Assembly: GCA_029194665.1 (NCBI GenBank)
Contig: JARFXO010000001.1
Location: forward strand, 968,484 to 1,032,483
DNA length: 64,000 nucleotides
Source: Nitrospira sp.
Lineage (GTDB): Bacteria > Nitrospirota > Nitrospiria > Nitrospirales > Nitrospiraceae
Direction of reading: 5' to 3'
Shown: one piece after another, positions 9,013 to 17,218 of the stretch
Layout of the letters: every line of letters begins with the position of its first letter
Numbering within the stretch: the first letter of the stretch is position 1
Program-made: the position numbers and the translations under genes
The notes under the pieces: model-generated
The model's database searches: none
Told to the model about the DNA's origin: nothing
The model's input: the letters and a program-made list of their open reading frames with translations, nothing else

Positions 9013-9515
9013 AAATTCTTCTGGCCGGTGCGGTCATCGCGGTGAGCATCGGTCTTTGGGGCTATCTGAGGAGTGTCCGTCGAAGAAAGCAACGGGCATC
9101 GCCGTTTGCCATTCCTCCCGGCGTCACCATCGGTTCCGCCCGCTTGCTCGCGGAGGAGGAGGTCGCGTTGTATAGCCTCCTGCAAATGGCCGTCGAAGAG
9201 CGCTACCTCGTGTTTAGTCAGGTGCCGCTCTGGTCATTCGTCGAGGTCGAAGCGGCGGCAAAGGTGCGTTCCGATGTTTTGCGTCAGATCGCGCTCAAAC
9301 GAGTCGATTTCGTCTTTGTCCATCCCGGGTCGTGCCGCGTCGAACAGGTCGTACTGATCGAACGCGAATCCTCGGACCCTCATCAGACCGACCGGCAGCA
9401 CGTCATCGAGTCGGTGCTCGACGCGGCGGGGATCAAGCTGACGAAGCTGTCGTCGAGTAAGAGCTATTCGCTACCAGATCTCGCCGCTCAATTGGGGATC
9501 GCTGCAGAGGAGTGA
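9009..9515 (+). CDS. Membrane-anchored DUF2726 protein
   Basis: The 168-residue product has one N-terminal membrane helix (ILLAGAVIAVSIGLWGYL) followed by a basic stretch and a DUF2726-like domain. That domain is recognised by EEEVALYSLLQMAV, then VFSQVPL, then KRVDFVFVHPGSCRVEQVVLIE. DUF2726 resembles restriction-endonuclease-like folds, but the classical catalytic acidic and Lys residues are not obvious here, so activity is uncertain. The ATG overlaps the anmK stop by 4 bases, so the two genes are co-translated. No known link to cell-wall recycling exists. Confidence 0.75.
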   Translation: MKILLAGAVIAVSIGLWGYLRSVRRRKQRASPFAIPPGVTIGSARLLAEEEVALYSLLQMAVEERYLVFSQVPLWSFVEVEAAAKVRSDVLRQIALKRVDFVFVHPGSCRVEQVVLIERESSDPHQTDRQHVIESVLDAAGIKLTKLSSSKSYSLPDLAAQLGIAAEE

Positions 9516-9551
9516 CGAGGGCGGAGTCGGTGCAATCGAACACGTGGGTTC

Positions 9552-10043
9552 CTATGGCGATTCAGTTGTCGAGGCTTCGGCACTTGGGTTAGGCTCGATG
9601 ACTTTGCGAGCGACTTCAGCTTCCGGGCTATCCGGGTATTGATCCACAACTCGGTCAAACATGAGTCGTGCCGTCTCGTGATCGCCCAGTTTCGTGTACG
9701 TCTGGCCGAGCTTCAGCGTCGAAGCCGCCGATTTAGGGCTGAGGGGGTAATTGGACACGACCTCATAGAACGACTTGAGCGCGTCTCGATATCGCCTCAT
9801 CCGGTATTGGCATTCTCCGATCCAATATTGCGCATTCGCTGCCAAGGCGGATTGGCTATGCAGCTCGATGAAGAGTCGGAAACCTGCCATCGCTGCCTCA
9901 TAGTCGCGGTGCTTAAATTCATCCATCACGCGATCGTATAATCGGCGGGTCGTGTCCTGCCGTTGAGTAGGGGCGGACGAGGACTGGCCAACCGGAAAGA
10001 GAATAAATAGGACGATGAGAATTCTGATACATTTGCGGAGCAT
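9552..10043 (-). CDS. YbgF/CpoB-like periplasmic TPR protein
   Basis: The product has 163 residues with a signal peptide (CIRILIVLFILFPVG, cut near SSSA). Three TPR units follow (LYDRVMDEFKHRDYEAAM, NAQYWIGECQYRMRRYRDA, TLKLGQTYTKLGDHETA). This is the C-terminal module of the Tol-Pal system protein YbgF/CpoB; the usual N-terminal coiled coil is missing. Such proteins coordinate outer-membrane constriction with cell-wall synthesis. No tol or pal genes are in the window, so the assignment rests on the repeats alone. Confidence 0.78.
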   Translation of the reverse strand: MLRKCIRILIVLFILFPVGQSSSAPTQRQDTTRRLYDRVMDEFKHRDYEAAMAGFRLFIELHSQSALAANAQYWIGECQYRMRRYRDALKSFYEVVSNYPLSPKSAASTLKLGQTYTKLGDHETARLMFDRVVDQYPDSPEAEVARKVIEPNPSAEASTTESP

Positions 10044-10319
10044 AACCAGCCTCCATCTTCTTATATGACAGTCGAAAGGCTTATCTACGCAATCGGTATG
10101 CCAGAGCCATGATCATTCAGGTACGAGAACCGTTGAAAAAATAGAATTTTACTCAATTCCAGAATCCTTCGGTCTTGATCGTCTTCAGGGACGTGTAGAG
10201 GAAGACACAGATTTGTACAAAGTGGTTCGCATTCCCTCATCCAGGAATTCGGTCTTCAATGAACTCGCTCCCTGCCAACGTCCTAACGAAAGCGATAAAT
10301 ATCTCCTGAGGAGAGCATC

Positions 10320-11111
10320 GTGACTGAAGAGACCATTCCGTCCAACCCCTTGGGCGGACGAACATTGGTTGTCGATCGCGTTGATCCGCGCTGTTATGGA
10401 TCTCCAAGCGCCGCACTGAAGGATGTCGGTGAATCGGACCAGGTCTATGTCCGTCCTGGGATTTATGAGGATAAGCTGGTCGTCACTCAACGACCGGTGC
10501 GGCTTGTCGGTGCCGGACGAGATAGGGTTCAAATCTTCTGCCGACGTGGCGGCCCGCTCTACCTACAGGAGGTGCCGGAAGGGTGGATAACCGGCATCAC
10601 GTTCCGCTATGTCGGCAGCGATCAACATTCGGCTCTCAACATACTGAACTCCACCTGCATCATCACGCAATGCCGAGCGATGGAAGGAATCTTGTCGGGA
10701 GTGGTCTTGTATGGACCCGAATGTCGGGTCGCATTTACCGACAACGAAGTGTGCCGCAATCGGGAGTCGGGCATTTTCGTCTTTGCCGGTGCTCAACCCC
10801 GAGTGGCCGACAATCGCTGTGTTGAGAATCACCATTTCGGCATCGCCGTCAGGGATGCGGGTAGTCGTCCGGAGCTGGTGCGGAATCTCTGTGAAGAAAA
10901 CATGCTGAGCGGCATTCTCTTGTTCCATCAGTCCGAAGGGTTGATTGTCGATAATGTCTGTCGGAATAATCAGCATTGGGGCATTCTCCTGACACCCGAT
11001 TCGCATCCCAACCCGGCGCCGTCGGCGCTTCCTACAATGAATCGAATCGAGCTGAATCCTATGGGGGCGTATTCAATCTCCGATCAGCCCCTTGCTGAGA
11101 TCGGGCGATGA
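10320..11111 (+). CDS. Right-handed parallel beta-helix repeat protein (NosD-like)
   Basis: Translation probably begins at the GTG at 10320, after a good ribosome site (CTGAGGAGAG). The 263-residue product shows repeated beta-helix rungs such as CRNRESGIFVFAGAQPRVADN, CVENHHFGIAVRDAG and CEENMLSGILLFHQ. These are typical PbH1/NosD repeats of about 22 residues. The first 60 residues (VGESDQVYVRPGIYEDKLVV) form the common DUF1565-like cap. No signal peptide is visible, which is unusual because most relatives are exported. The substrate or partner is unknown. Confidence 0.8.
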   Translation: MTEETIPSNPLGGRTLVVDRVDPRCYGSPSAALKDVGESDQVYVRPGIYEDKLVVTQRPVRLVGAGRDRVQIFCRRGGPLYLQEVPEGWITGITFRYVGSDQHSALNILNSTCIITQCRAMEGILSGVVLYGPECRVAFTDNEVCRNRESGIFVFAGAQPRVADNRCVENHHFGIAVRDAGSRPELVRNLCEENMLSGILLFHQSEGLIVDNVCRNNQHWGILLTPDSHPNPAPSALPTMNRIELNPMGAYSISDQPLAEIGR

Positions 11112-11144
11112 TGGCGGCCAGGGGCCCTGATGAGTAGAGGATCG

Positions 11145-12068
11145 TTAACTCAAGCGGGTGGAAGAAGGCGAATCATCGGGGATGTGAAACTGAAAGGAGC
11201 TTCCCCCTTGCTGTTTGGCCCGGTACATCGCGGCGTCGGCATGCTTCAAGAGCTCATCGACTTCGTGATCATCGGTCGGGTAGACGGTAATCCCGATACT
11301 GACTCCGATCGATGCCCTGTGCTGGCCAAGGTGAAATGGATCCGCCAATAACTTGGTGATTCGCTGTGCGACAAGCGTGATGTCCTCTTCGCACGTCAGG
11401 CCCTCAAGGATAATCGTGAACTCATCTCCTCCCATGCGGGCGACCGTGTCCACTTCACGCACACACTGTTGAAGTCGTTCCGCGACGGCCTTCAAAACCT
11501 GATCGCCGACATCGTGACCCATGGTATCGTTCACCGGTTTGAATCGATCAAGGTCAAGCAGCATGAGACCGAGAGCCTGTTGGAGGCGTTTGCTGCGCGC
11601 CATCGCTTGGATAAGGCGATCACGAAACAACGTGCGGTTTACAAGGCCCGTCAGCTGATCATATTGGGCAAGGTAGGTCAGGTGCTCCTCAGCCCGTTTC
11701 CGTTCTATGGCATAGCGGATTGAGCGGGCCAACAGCTCCGACTGCCCCTGCCCCTTGACGAGGTGATCCTGTGCCCCGTTCTGGACTGCTTGTAGCGCGA
11801 GTGTTTGGTCATTGAGTCCGCTCAGCACGATGATGGCAATTGTAGGATTCGCGGCTTGCATTTGACGCACGGTTGAGGGTCCGTAACCGTCGGGCAGCGA
11901 TAGGTCGAGAAGGACGGCGTCAAAACGCGCCCGGGCCAGACGTGCAAAGGCGTCGCTCAAGCGGGTCACGCGGATGATCTCGAATGCTTCCATGTCACAT
12001 TCCAGCAGAATATCTTGAGTCAGCCGCGCATCGACATCGTTGTCTTCAACCAACAGGACCTTGATCAT
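11145..12068 (-). CDS. Response regulator with GGDEF diguanylate cyclase output
   Basis: I place the start at the ATG at 12068 (MIKVLLVEDN), giving 307 residues; the frame is open to 12122. Residues 1-120 form a receiver domain with phospho-acceptor Asp55 (VLLDLSLPDG). The second half is a GGDEF domain with an intact GGDEF active site and the inhibitory RxxD motif (REVD) five residues before it. It should make cyclic-di-GMP on phosphorylation, with product feedback. No histidine kinase is adjacent. Confidence 0.93.
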   Translation of the reverse strand: MIKVLLVEDNDVDARLTQDILLECDMEAFEIIRVTRLSDAFARLARARFDAVLLDLSLPDGYGPSTVRQMQAANPTIAIIVLSGLNDQTLALQAVQNGAQDHLVKGQGQSELLARSIRYAIERKRAEEHLTYLAQYDQLTGLVNRTLFRDRLIQAMARSKRLQQALGLMLLDLDRFKPVNDTMGHDVGDQVLKAVAERLQQCVREVDTVARMGGDEFTIILEGLTCEEDITLVAQRITKLLADPFHLGQHRASIGVSIGITVYPTDDHEVDELLKHADAAMYRAKQQGGSSFQFHIPDDSPSSTRLS

Positions 12069-12364
12069 CGCGCTCCGGGCTAATGCTTTCTCCCTGCCCC
12101 TCCCGACCAACGCTTCACACACATGATAAGTATAGCCAAAGCCCCTGAATCAACAAGCGAATCGTCGAAGCAGTGCCTTCCGTTTTTAGCTTCACCGAGG
12201 GTCCATGGGAGGGATGTACGCTCACCGGCAAATGAGGCACCGCAGTAGCATGCAAAACAGTCAGCTGGTCATCCAGCGATTTGGCGAAGATCGTGGACCA
12301 CAGCATCCGCCCCTGGGTTGTGTCGATTCAAAATGGAAAAAGGAAGTGGAGAGGAACAATTGAG
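12069..12364. other. Intergenic stretch without a recognisable gene
   Basis: Nearly 300 bases separate the GGDEF protein gene from the lipoprotein gene, both on the minus strand. Short frames exist on both strands, but none has a recognisable product or ribosome site. The stretch presumably holds the promoter of the GGDEF gene and the 3' end of the lipoprotein transcript. I see no clear hairpin or repeat. Confidence 0.5.
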
Positions 12365-12706
12365 TCATGAACCCTGAGAAATGCTACGGAGGTCACCAGG
12401 GTAGACACCGATTGGACCCTGCGGTGGGCCGATTGCAGCTTCACAGGCGTATCCCGGTTCAAAGGGCCATAGTAGCGAACGACCCAGGACGCTGCCACGG
12501 ATGTGAACATACCGTAACGTGACACCCAAGCGAGCAGCGTCATCCTTAACCTTCTGAGTACATTCGTCTGACGTATATCCACGGCGTGAAATCAGAAGCG
12601 GCTCTCCGGAGGCGCTGAAAAAGGAGAATTCGCTTGCGCATCCCGTTACCGAGCAGACCACACAAATAATTCTGGTAAGCCGCTGCAGCCGTGTTCTTAA
12701 AGGCAT
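12365..12706 (-). CDS. Small predicted lipoprotein
   Basis: From the ATG at 12706 the product has 113 residues, with a basic start (MPLRTRLQRLTRI), a short hydrophobic segment and a lipobox (SVTGCASEF) predicting lipidation of the Cys. The mature part is unrecognised. It contains two further Cys (SDECTQKV and GYACEAAI) that could form a disulphide in the periplasm. It lies upstream of and divergent from the ZorA-like gene, with about 300 bases between the two starts. A role with that pair is possible but unproven. Confidence 0.6.
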   Translation of the reverse strand: MPLRTRLQRLTRIICVVCSVTGCASEFSFFSASGEPLLISRRGYTSDECTQKVKDDAARLGVTLRYVHIRGSVLGRSLLWPFEPGYACEAAIGPPQGPIGVYPGDLRSISQGS

Positions 12707-13010
12707 GGTCCCGTCTCTTTTGGGATACCCTCTGGTGATCCCAAGATCAAAAGACATATCAGACCATAACACGAAAACCCGCTTTCAATCGACCCGAGCA
12801 CAAATTTTATCCCGATCTTAGGGGAGGGCGTATCCCTGCAGAAATTGCCTCCTTCTCGGCAAGAATATTCTTGTAGCTCTTGCGGCATATCATGATCATG
12901 GCCGTACAGAGCCCATTATCGACACCATTCCCTCTGGCACAGAAGTTGACGGAGATGATCGAGCTTTGTTTTTTGAGACCGGCGGTTGGGTCCTCAGCGA
13001 GGTCCGTCCG

Positions 13011-14222
13011 ATGCACGAATTAGATCCGGTTACCGCTCTTTGGGAACTGCTCAGTCGCGACGTGAGGGTTGTCGGCGGGCTTCAAAGTCCCATGCTCAGC
13101 TGGATCGGCGCTGCGAGTATCCTCACCCTTTGTCTTTGGCATGGTGCGGTGCTCATTCGAGGTCTGGTGCAAATTCGACGGACCCTTTCACGGTTCCAGG
13201 CAATCGTTGCGCCGCTGGTATCGGCACGTCAACAGGCGTCCACAGACTGGCTTGTCATTCCGGCCTTGGCGAAAAGGCGTGCGCGTCATGGTGAGTCGGC
13301 GGAAACGCGACACGATCTTGATGACCTGCAAGCGCTCGATCGTGCGGTACGGTCGGAGCAGGCTTTTGTCCGAGACTGGCTCTCATACCGCAAAACTCTT
13401 GCGGTAGAGCAATCTGCCTGGTTTCTTGAGCCGACAGTCCACAGCCAGCGCTCAGCAAGCGAGTTTTTCTCGTTCGAATCTCTCTGCGCCGCCCAACTCA
13501 ATATCCGTTTTTACAGGCAGCTTCCCGCCTTCATGACGGGCATGGGTTTGATGTTCACCTTCCTTGCGATTTTGATCGGCCTCAGCAAGCTTCATGCGAA
13601 CGGGTCGGAGATCGACGGAATCCAAGGGCTTATCAACGGGCTCTCAGGAAAGTTTGTCACATCCATCGTCGGATTGGCCTGTGCCAATGCCTTCACGCTC
13701 CTCGAAAATTCCCTCTGGCATCGGCTGGACAATCGACACCGGGAATGCGTCTCTCTCCTGGACGAAATGTTTCCTCAAAAAGCTACCGATCAATCTGTCC
13801 ATGTCTCCCCGTCTCCGAACGGAGCTCCAACAGCCATGGTCAGTCCCATCCGGAACGATACCGCACAGCAACTTGTAGAGGTCGTGCAGCAGCACCTCGG
13901 ATCAACCGTCACAGCTCTGAACTCCGCCGCACAAGCGCTCGCGGCTTTGAATCCCAAAGATTCACCGATGAAACTTGTTGATTTGCCCGAAGAGATCGGC
14001 CGCGAAGTCCAGCGGGCGTTAAGGCCGCTGCTGAATTCTTTGCTGGAAGCCATTCACGATCTCAAGATCTCGGTTAAGGAGCAATCCTCCCCGGTGAAGC
14101 TGTCTCAATCAGAGATCGAAACGATGTTCCAGAAACTCAGGAGCAATACAACTGCGACGGCAGAACATGTGCGTCCGGCGAATAAAATCCGCGATTCGGG
14201 AAAGTCATCTCGTGTCACATGA
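13011..14222 (+). CDS. ZorA-like MotA/TolQ/ExbB-family membrane protein
   Basis: I choose the ATG at 13011 because AGCGAGG lies 8 bases upstream; an in-frame TTG at 12966 is the alternative. The 403-residue product has an early membrane helix (MLSWIGAASILTLCLW) and a later pair (FMTGMGLMFTFLAILIGL and FVTSIVGLACANAFTLL). That pair is the hallmark of MotA/TolQ proton-channel subunits, in the ZorA layout. The last 150 residues are cytoplasmic and helical, a shortened version of the ZorA tail. With the next gene it should form an ion-driven motor anchored to peptidoglycan. The Zorya partners ZorC/D/E are absent, so a defence role is not established. Confidence 0.72.
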   Translation: MHELDPVTALWELLSRDVRVVGGLQSPMLSWIGAASILTLCLWHGAVLIRGLVQIRRTLSRFQAIVAPLVSARQQASTDWLVIPALAKRRARHGESAETRHDLDDLQALDRAVRSEQAFVRDWLSYRKTLAVEQSAWFLEPTVHSQRSASEFFSFESLCAAQLNIRFYRQLPAFMTGMGLMFTFLAILIGLSKLHANGSEIDGIQGLINGLSGKFVTSIVGLACANAFTLLENSLWHRLDNRHRECVSLLDEMFPQKATDQSVHVSPSPNGAPTAMVSPIRNDTAQQLVEVVQQHLGSTVTALNSAAQALAALNPKDSPMKLVDLPEEIGREVQRALRPLLNSLLEAIHDLKISVKEQSSPVKLSQSEIETMFQKLRSNTTATAEHVRPANKIRDSGKSSRVT

Positions 14223-14246
14223 CAAGGTACGGAGAGAACGACTGGG

Positions 14247-14879
14247 ATGAAGTCGAGCTTTGCACAAGACACTCGTGACAACTCAGCCGTGGTGACGGGC
14301 GGGATTGCAGATCTAATGACCTCGCTCGCCGTCATCTTCGTTCTCTTGCTCGTGGCCTATGTGACCCGCGTTCAAAATGGAAATGCCAGTCCGGCCGAGG
14401 GCCGTGCCGTACCGACGGACATGACACCGAGACTTGATCCACTTCATCCACCGCTGGAGGCCAGAAGGCCGAACGTCCATACGATCACGGTGCCGGATAC
14501 CGCGATCAACTTTGAGTTTGGGAAGAGCACGTTGCTCCCTGCTGCCCAAATCTTCCTGTCCGAGGCCATGCCTCACTACGCCTCAATCACTTGTCAATCT
14601 GGTGGTCAAGAGGTGGAGGCGTTTGTCATTGAGGGGTACACCGACGATCTGGGGGACGATATACGTAATCTGAGGCTCAGTCAGGACCGCTCTTTTGCGG
14701 TGTTGTCGAAAAGCCTGGAAGTCATTCACGAGAAGCTTCCTTGGGCCTATGAGTGTTTCTTGCAGAAAGCCACAGCGAACGGGCGTGGAAAACAGAACCT
14801 TCTACACAATGATGCCGGACAGCTCGACCGCGATAAGAGCCGCCGAGTCGTTTTTAAAATTCACATGCGACCTGGGTAG
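14247..14879 (+). CDS. ZorB-like MotB/OmpA-family protein
   Basis: The 210-residue product has a single N-terminal helix, GGIADLMTSLAVIFVLLLVAY. Its Asp at the membrane entrance matches the proton-carrying Asp of MotB/ZorB. Residues about 85-205 are an OmpA-type peptidoglycan-binding domain (INFEFGKSTL, IEGYTDDLGDD, NLRLSQDRS). The gene follows the ZorA-like gene by 24 bases. The two make a stator-like unit. Its C-terminal domain carries Cys residues (ITCQSG, YECFLQ) as ZorB-type proteins often do. Alternative: an uncharacterised MotAB-like envelope motor. Confidence 0.75.
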   Translation: MKSSFAQDTRDNSAVVTGGIADLMTSLAVIFVLLLVAYVTRVQNGNASPAEGRAVPTDMTPRLDPLHPPLEARRPNVHTITVPDTAINFEFGKSTLLPAAQIFLSEAMPHYASITCQSGGQEVEAFVIEGYTDDLGDDIRNLRLSQDRSFAVLSKSLEVIHEKLPWAYECFLQKATANGRGKQNLLHNDAGQLDRDKSRRVVFKIHMRPG

Positions 14880-15019
14880 CGAGGCGAGCCCGCACAATAG
14901 GCTGTTTTAACCATCGCTGGTTCGCCTGTGCACGATCTCAGATCGATTCGGATCCCGTCTGCCGCCGGCTTGTCCCATGCCGGCAATTGTTATCGGTGGA
15001 GACTTGAGAAGCTCGCCCC

Positions 15020-15808
15020 CTATATGTGGCGACTCAGTTCGATAAACTGCTCGACGGAGAGGACTTCCGCACGGGTGGAAGGAGAGAGATCGAGGAACTT
15101 CAATGCTGCTGTCACCGGTTTCTGCTCGTACCCTTTATCTTTCGTCGAATTGACCAGCGTTTTACGGCGGTGCGCGAAGGCGGCTCTCACTAGCGCTGCG
15201 AATTTGGGCTCTTCCTCCTGAGTCAGTACTCTCTGAGGTTTGGTCTTCAGCAGAACCACAGCGGAGCCGACTTCCGGTCTTGGTCTAAAACACTGGGCGG
15301 AGACTCGGAACGCTTTGGTGATCTCCGCCGCATACTGTGCCATGACGGACAGGACACCGTAGTCAGAACTCCCGGGTTTGGCCACGAGTCGATCGGCCAC
15401 TTCATTTTGCAGCATCAGGACCATGCGGGGAAAACGGTCGCGCTGGTCGAGAAGCCGGAAGAGGAGAGGTGTGGACAAATAATATGGAAGATTGGCGACG
15501 ACGATGGTGCCGATTGGAAGGCACTCGATCGGATAGGTCATCGCATCGCCAAGGACAAGCGTGAGATTTGAAACTTGAGGCTGTCGTTCAGTCAGGTAAG
15601 CATGGAGCCGTGAGTCAACTTCAATCGCCGTGACGCGACCAGCGACGCGGCAAAGCGCTTCTGTGAGGATGCCGCGGCCTGGTCCGATTTCCAAAACGGT
15701 ATCGGTCGGGGTGAGTTCAGCCAGCGCGACGATTTTACGGACAATATTGGGGTCGATGAGAAAATTCTGTCCAAGACGTTTGATTGCTATAGGGGGCAGG
15801 GAGTCCAC
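15020..15808 (-). CDS. rsmA: 16S rRNA (adenine1518/1519-N6) dimethyltransferase
   Basis: The enzyme (KsgA) dimethylates two adjacent adenines of 16S rRNA helix 45 late in 30S assembly. I put the start at GTG 15808, two bases after the preceding gene's TGA and behind a GGGAG ribosome site. This gives 262 residues, the usual KsgA size; the frame is open much further upstream. Motifs are RLGQNFLID, EIGPGRGILTEAL (SAM binding) and NLPYYLSTPL (catalytic NLPY). It is the last gene of the pdxA-ORF-rsmA run. Confidence 0.92.
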   Translation of the reverse strand: MDSLPPIAIKRLGQNFLIDPNIVRKIVALAELTPTDTVLEIGPGRGILTEALCRVAGRVTAIEVDSRLHAYLTERQPQVSNLTLVLGDAMTYPIECLPIGTIVVANLPYYLSTPLLFRLLDQRDRFPRMVLMLQNEVADRLVAKPGSSDYGVLSVMAQYAAEITKAFRVSAQCFRPRPEVGSAVVLLKTKPQRVLTQEEEPKFAALVRAAFAHRRKTLVNSTKDKGYEQKPVTAALKFLDLSPSTRAEVLSVEQFIELSRHI

Positions 15809-15810
15809 CC

Positions 15811-16131
15811 TCAACTCCCGGTTGGGGGAGCCGGGGCTGCTAATCGCTTGGCGAGTATGATCAACGGCGAGCGATAACATTCCACGAGATCCGTAAACTC
15901 TTCGACCAGATCGTTGGTGAACGACGGTCCCGGTTGGATACGAGCGATCGCCTGTCCTTCCAGAGGGCCGACGGTCTGGCAGATAAGCGCCACGGTGCGC
16001 TCTTTCCATTTTGCTACCCGCTCCGTTCCGGCTACGGTGTTCAGATCTTGAGAGGTCTGTTTCTCGATAATCTCCAATTCGTCAAGCTGCTGCCGAACCA
16101 CAGTAAGACCCCTCGAGCTATCAGGCGACAC
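15811..16131 (-). CDS. Conserved hypothetical protein between pdxA and rsmA
   Basis: The 106-residue protein is soluble and mostly helical, with no motif that I can name. It overlaps the end of pdxA by 11 bases, and its TGA is 2 bases from the likely GTG start of rsmA, so all three genes seem translationally coupled. The ordered placement argues for a real gene even though automated callers might extend rsmA over it. A weak resemblance of the central W-x(8)-G-x(4) part to helical N-domains of other hypothetical proteins is not enough for a call. Confidence 0.62.
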   Translation of the reverse strand: MSPDSSRGLTVVRQQLDELEIIEKQTSQDLNTVAGTERVAKWKERTVALICQTVGPLEGQAIARIQPGPSFTNDLVEEFTDLVECYRSPLIILAKRLAAPAPPTGS

Positions 16132-17218
16132 GTCCGGCCCGTCCCTTCTTGGCTGGAGTTGCCGCCATTCTATTCTGAGCGATCCTATTCTGAGTGATTT
16201 TGGCAGCCAGCTTGACTGCCTCGATCAGACTTCCGGGATCGGCGACGCCTTTCCCGACGATATCAAACGCTGTTCCATGGTCCACTGAGGTGCGGATGAT
16301 AGGCAGGCCCACCGTGAGATTAACGCAGGTGCCGAAGGCGACAAGTTTCAGAGGAATGAGGCCCTGATCGTGGTAGAGGGCGACGACGCCGTCAAATGAC
16401 CCTTTCGCGGCTTTCCCGAATAGGGTGTCCGCCGGCAGCGGATCACTTGCCAGGATGCCTTTCTGCTGGGCCGCACGAGCCGCTGGAAGAATCACCCGGG
16501 CTTCCTCATCGCCGAACAATCCATGCTCACCGGCATGGGGATTGAGAGCAGCCACTCCTATCCTAGGACGTTTGATGCCGAAGAGCGTCGTCAGCGCCGA
16601 TTGGGCCAAGCGGATCGCCTTTTCAATCTTCGCTTGGGTCAGCAGCAATGAGAGATCTTTGATCGAGACATGTGTCGTGACGAACATGATGCGTAACGGC
16701 CCGCCCACGATCATCATACCTGACTCGTTCGCGTGGGTGAGATCAGCCAATAGCTCGGTATGGCCAGGGTACCGGCAGCCGGCCATATTGATGGCTTCTT
16801 TGTTGATGGGCGCCGTCACCATTCCCTCGATACAGCCGAGCTGAGCCAGTTCGACAGCTTTCTTGATAAAGGCGACCGAAGCGGCACCGGTCTCTGCTGC
16901 CGCGATACCAGGTTTGAACGTTCCCAGTGGTGTCTCCAGCGGGTCCAGCACGGCCACCGTTTCTCTTTGCGGCATCATTGGTTCATGGCCGGCAACAGGG
17001 AGGATCCTTTGTTTGAGCTTCAGTGCCTTGATTGTTCGCTCCATCACAGGCAGCGATCCGATGACGATCGGTCGGCAAACATTGTGCAAGCGAGCTCCAG
17101 ATAGAGCCTTGGCGATCACTTCCGGGCCGATGCCAGCTGGATCTCCCATCGTGATTCCCAGCAAAGGTAGTTGGGGAGAGAAGGAACGTTTGCGAAGTGA
17201 TCCCGATTCAGTTGACAT
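16121..17218 (-). CDS. pdxA: 4-hydroxythreonine-4-phosphate dehydrogenase
   Basis: PdxA oxidises 4-phosphohydroxy-threonine in the DXP-dependent pyridoxal phosphate pathway and needs a divalent metal and NAD. The 365-residue product opens the domain with GITMGDPAGIGPEV. It has the metal-binding His motifs GHTELLAD, NPHAGEHGLFG and LYHDQGLIPLK, plus NLTVGLPIIRTSVDHGTAFDI near the end. The last 30 residues are a basic low-complexity tail not found in E. coli PdxA. The gene start overlaps the 3' end of the cation antiporter gene by 11 bases. Confidence 0.93.
   Translation of the reverse strand: MSTESGSLRKRSFSPQLPLLGITMGDPAGIGPEVIAKALSGARLHNVCRPIVIGSLPVMERTIKALKLKQRILPVAGHEPMMPQRETVAVLDPLETPLGTFKPGIAAAETGAASVAFIKKAVELAQLGCIEGMVTAPINKEAINMAGCRYPGHTELLADLTHANESGMMIVGGPLRIMFVTTHVSIKDLSLLLTQAKIEKAIRLAQSALTTLFGIKRPRIGVAALNPHAGEHGLFGDEEARVILPAARAAQQKGILASDPLPADTLFGKAAKGSFDGVVALYHDQGLIPLKLVAFGTCVNLTVGLPIIRTSVDHGTAFDIVGKGVADPGSLIEAVKLAAKITQNRIAQNRMAATPAKKGRAGRVA

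Noticed and set aside
12966-14879. Full Zorya anti-phage system
   Set aside because: Only ZorA/ZorB-like genes are present. No helicase, ZorC or HNH effector gene lies within 10 kb on either side, so I describe it as an orphan pair only.
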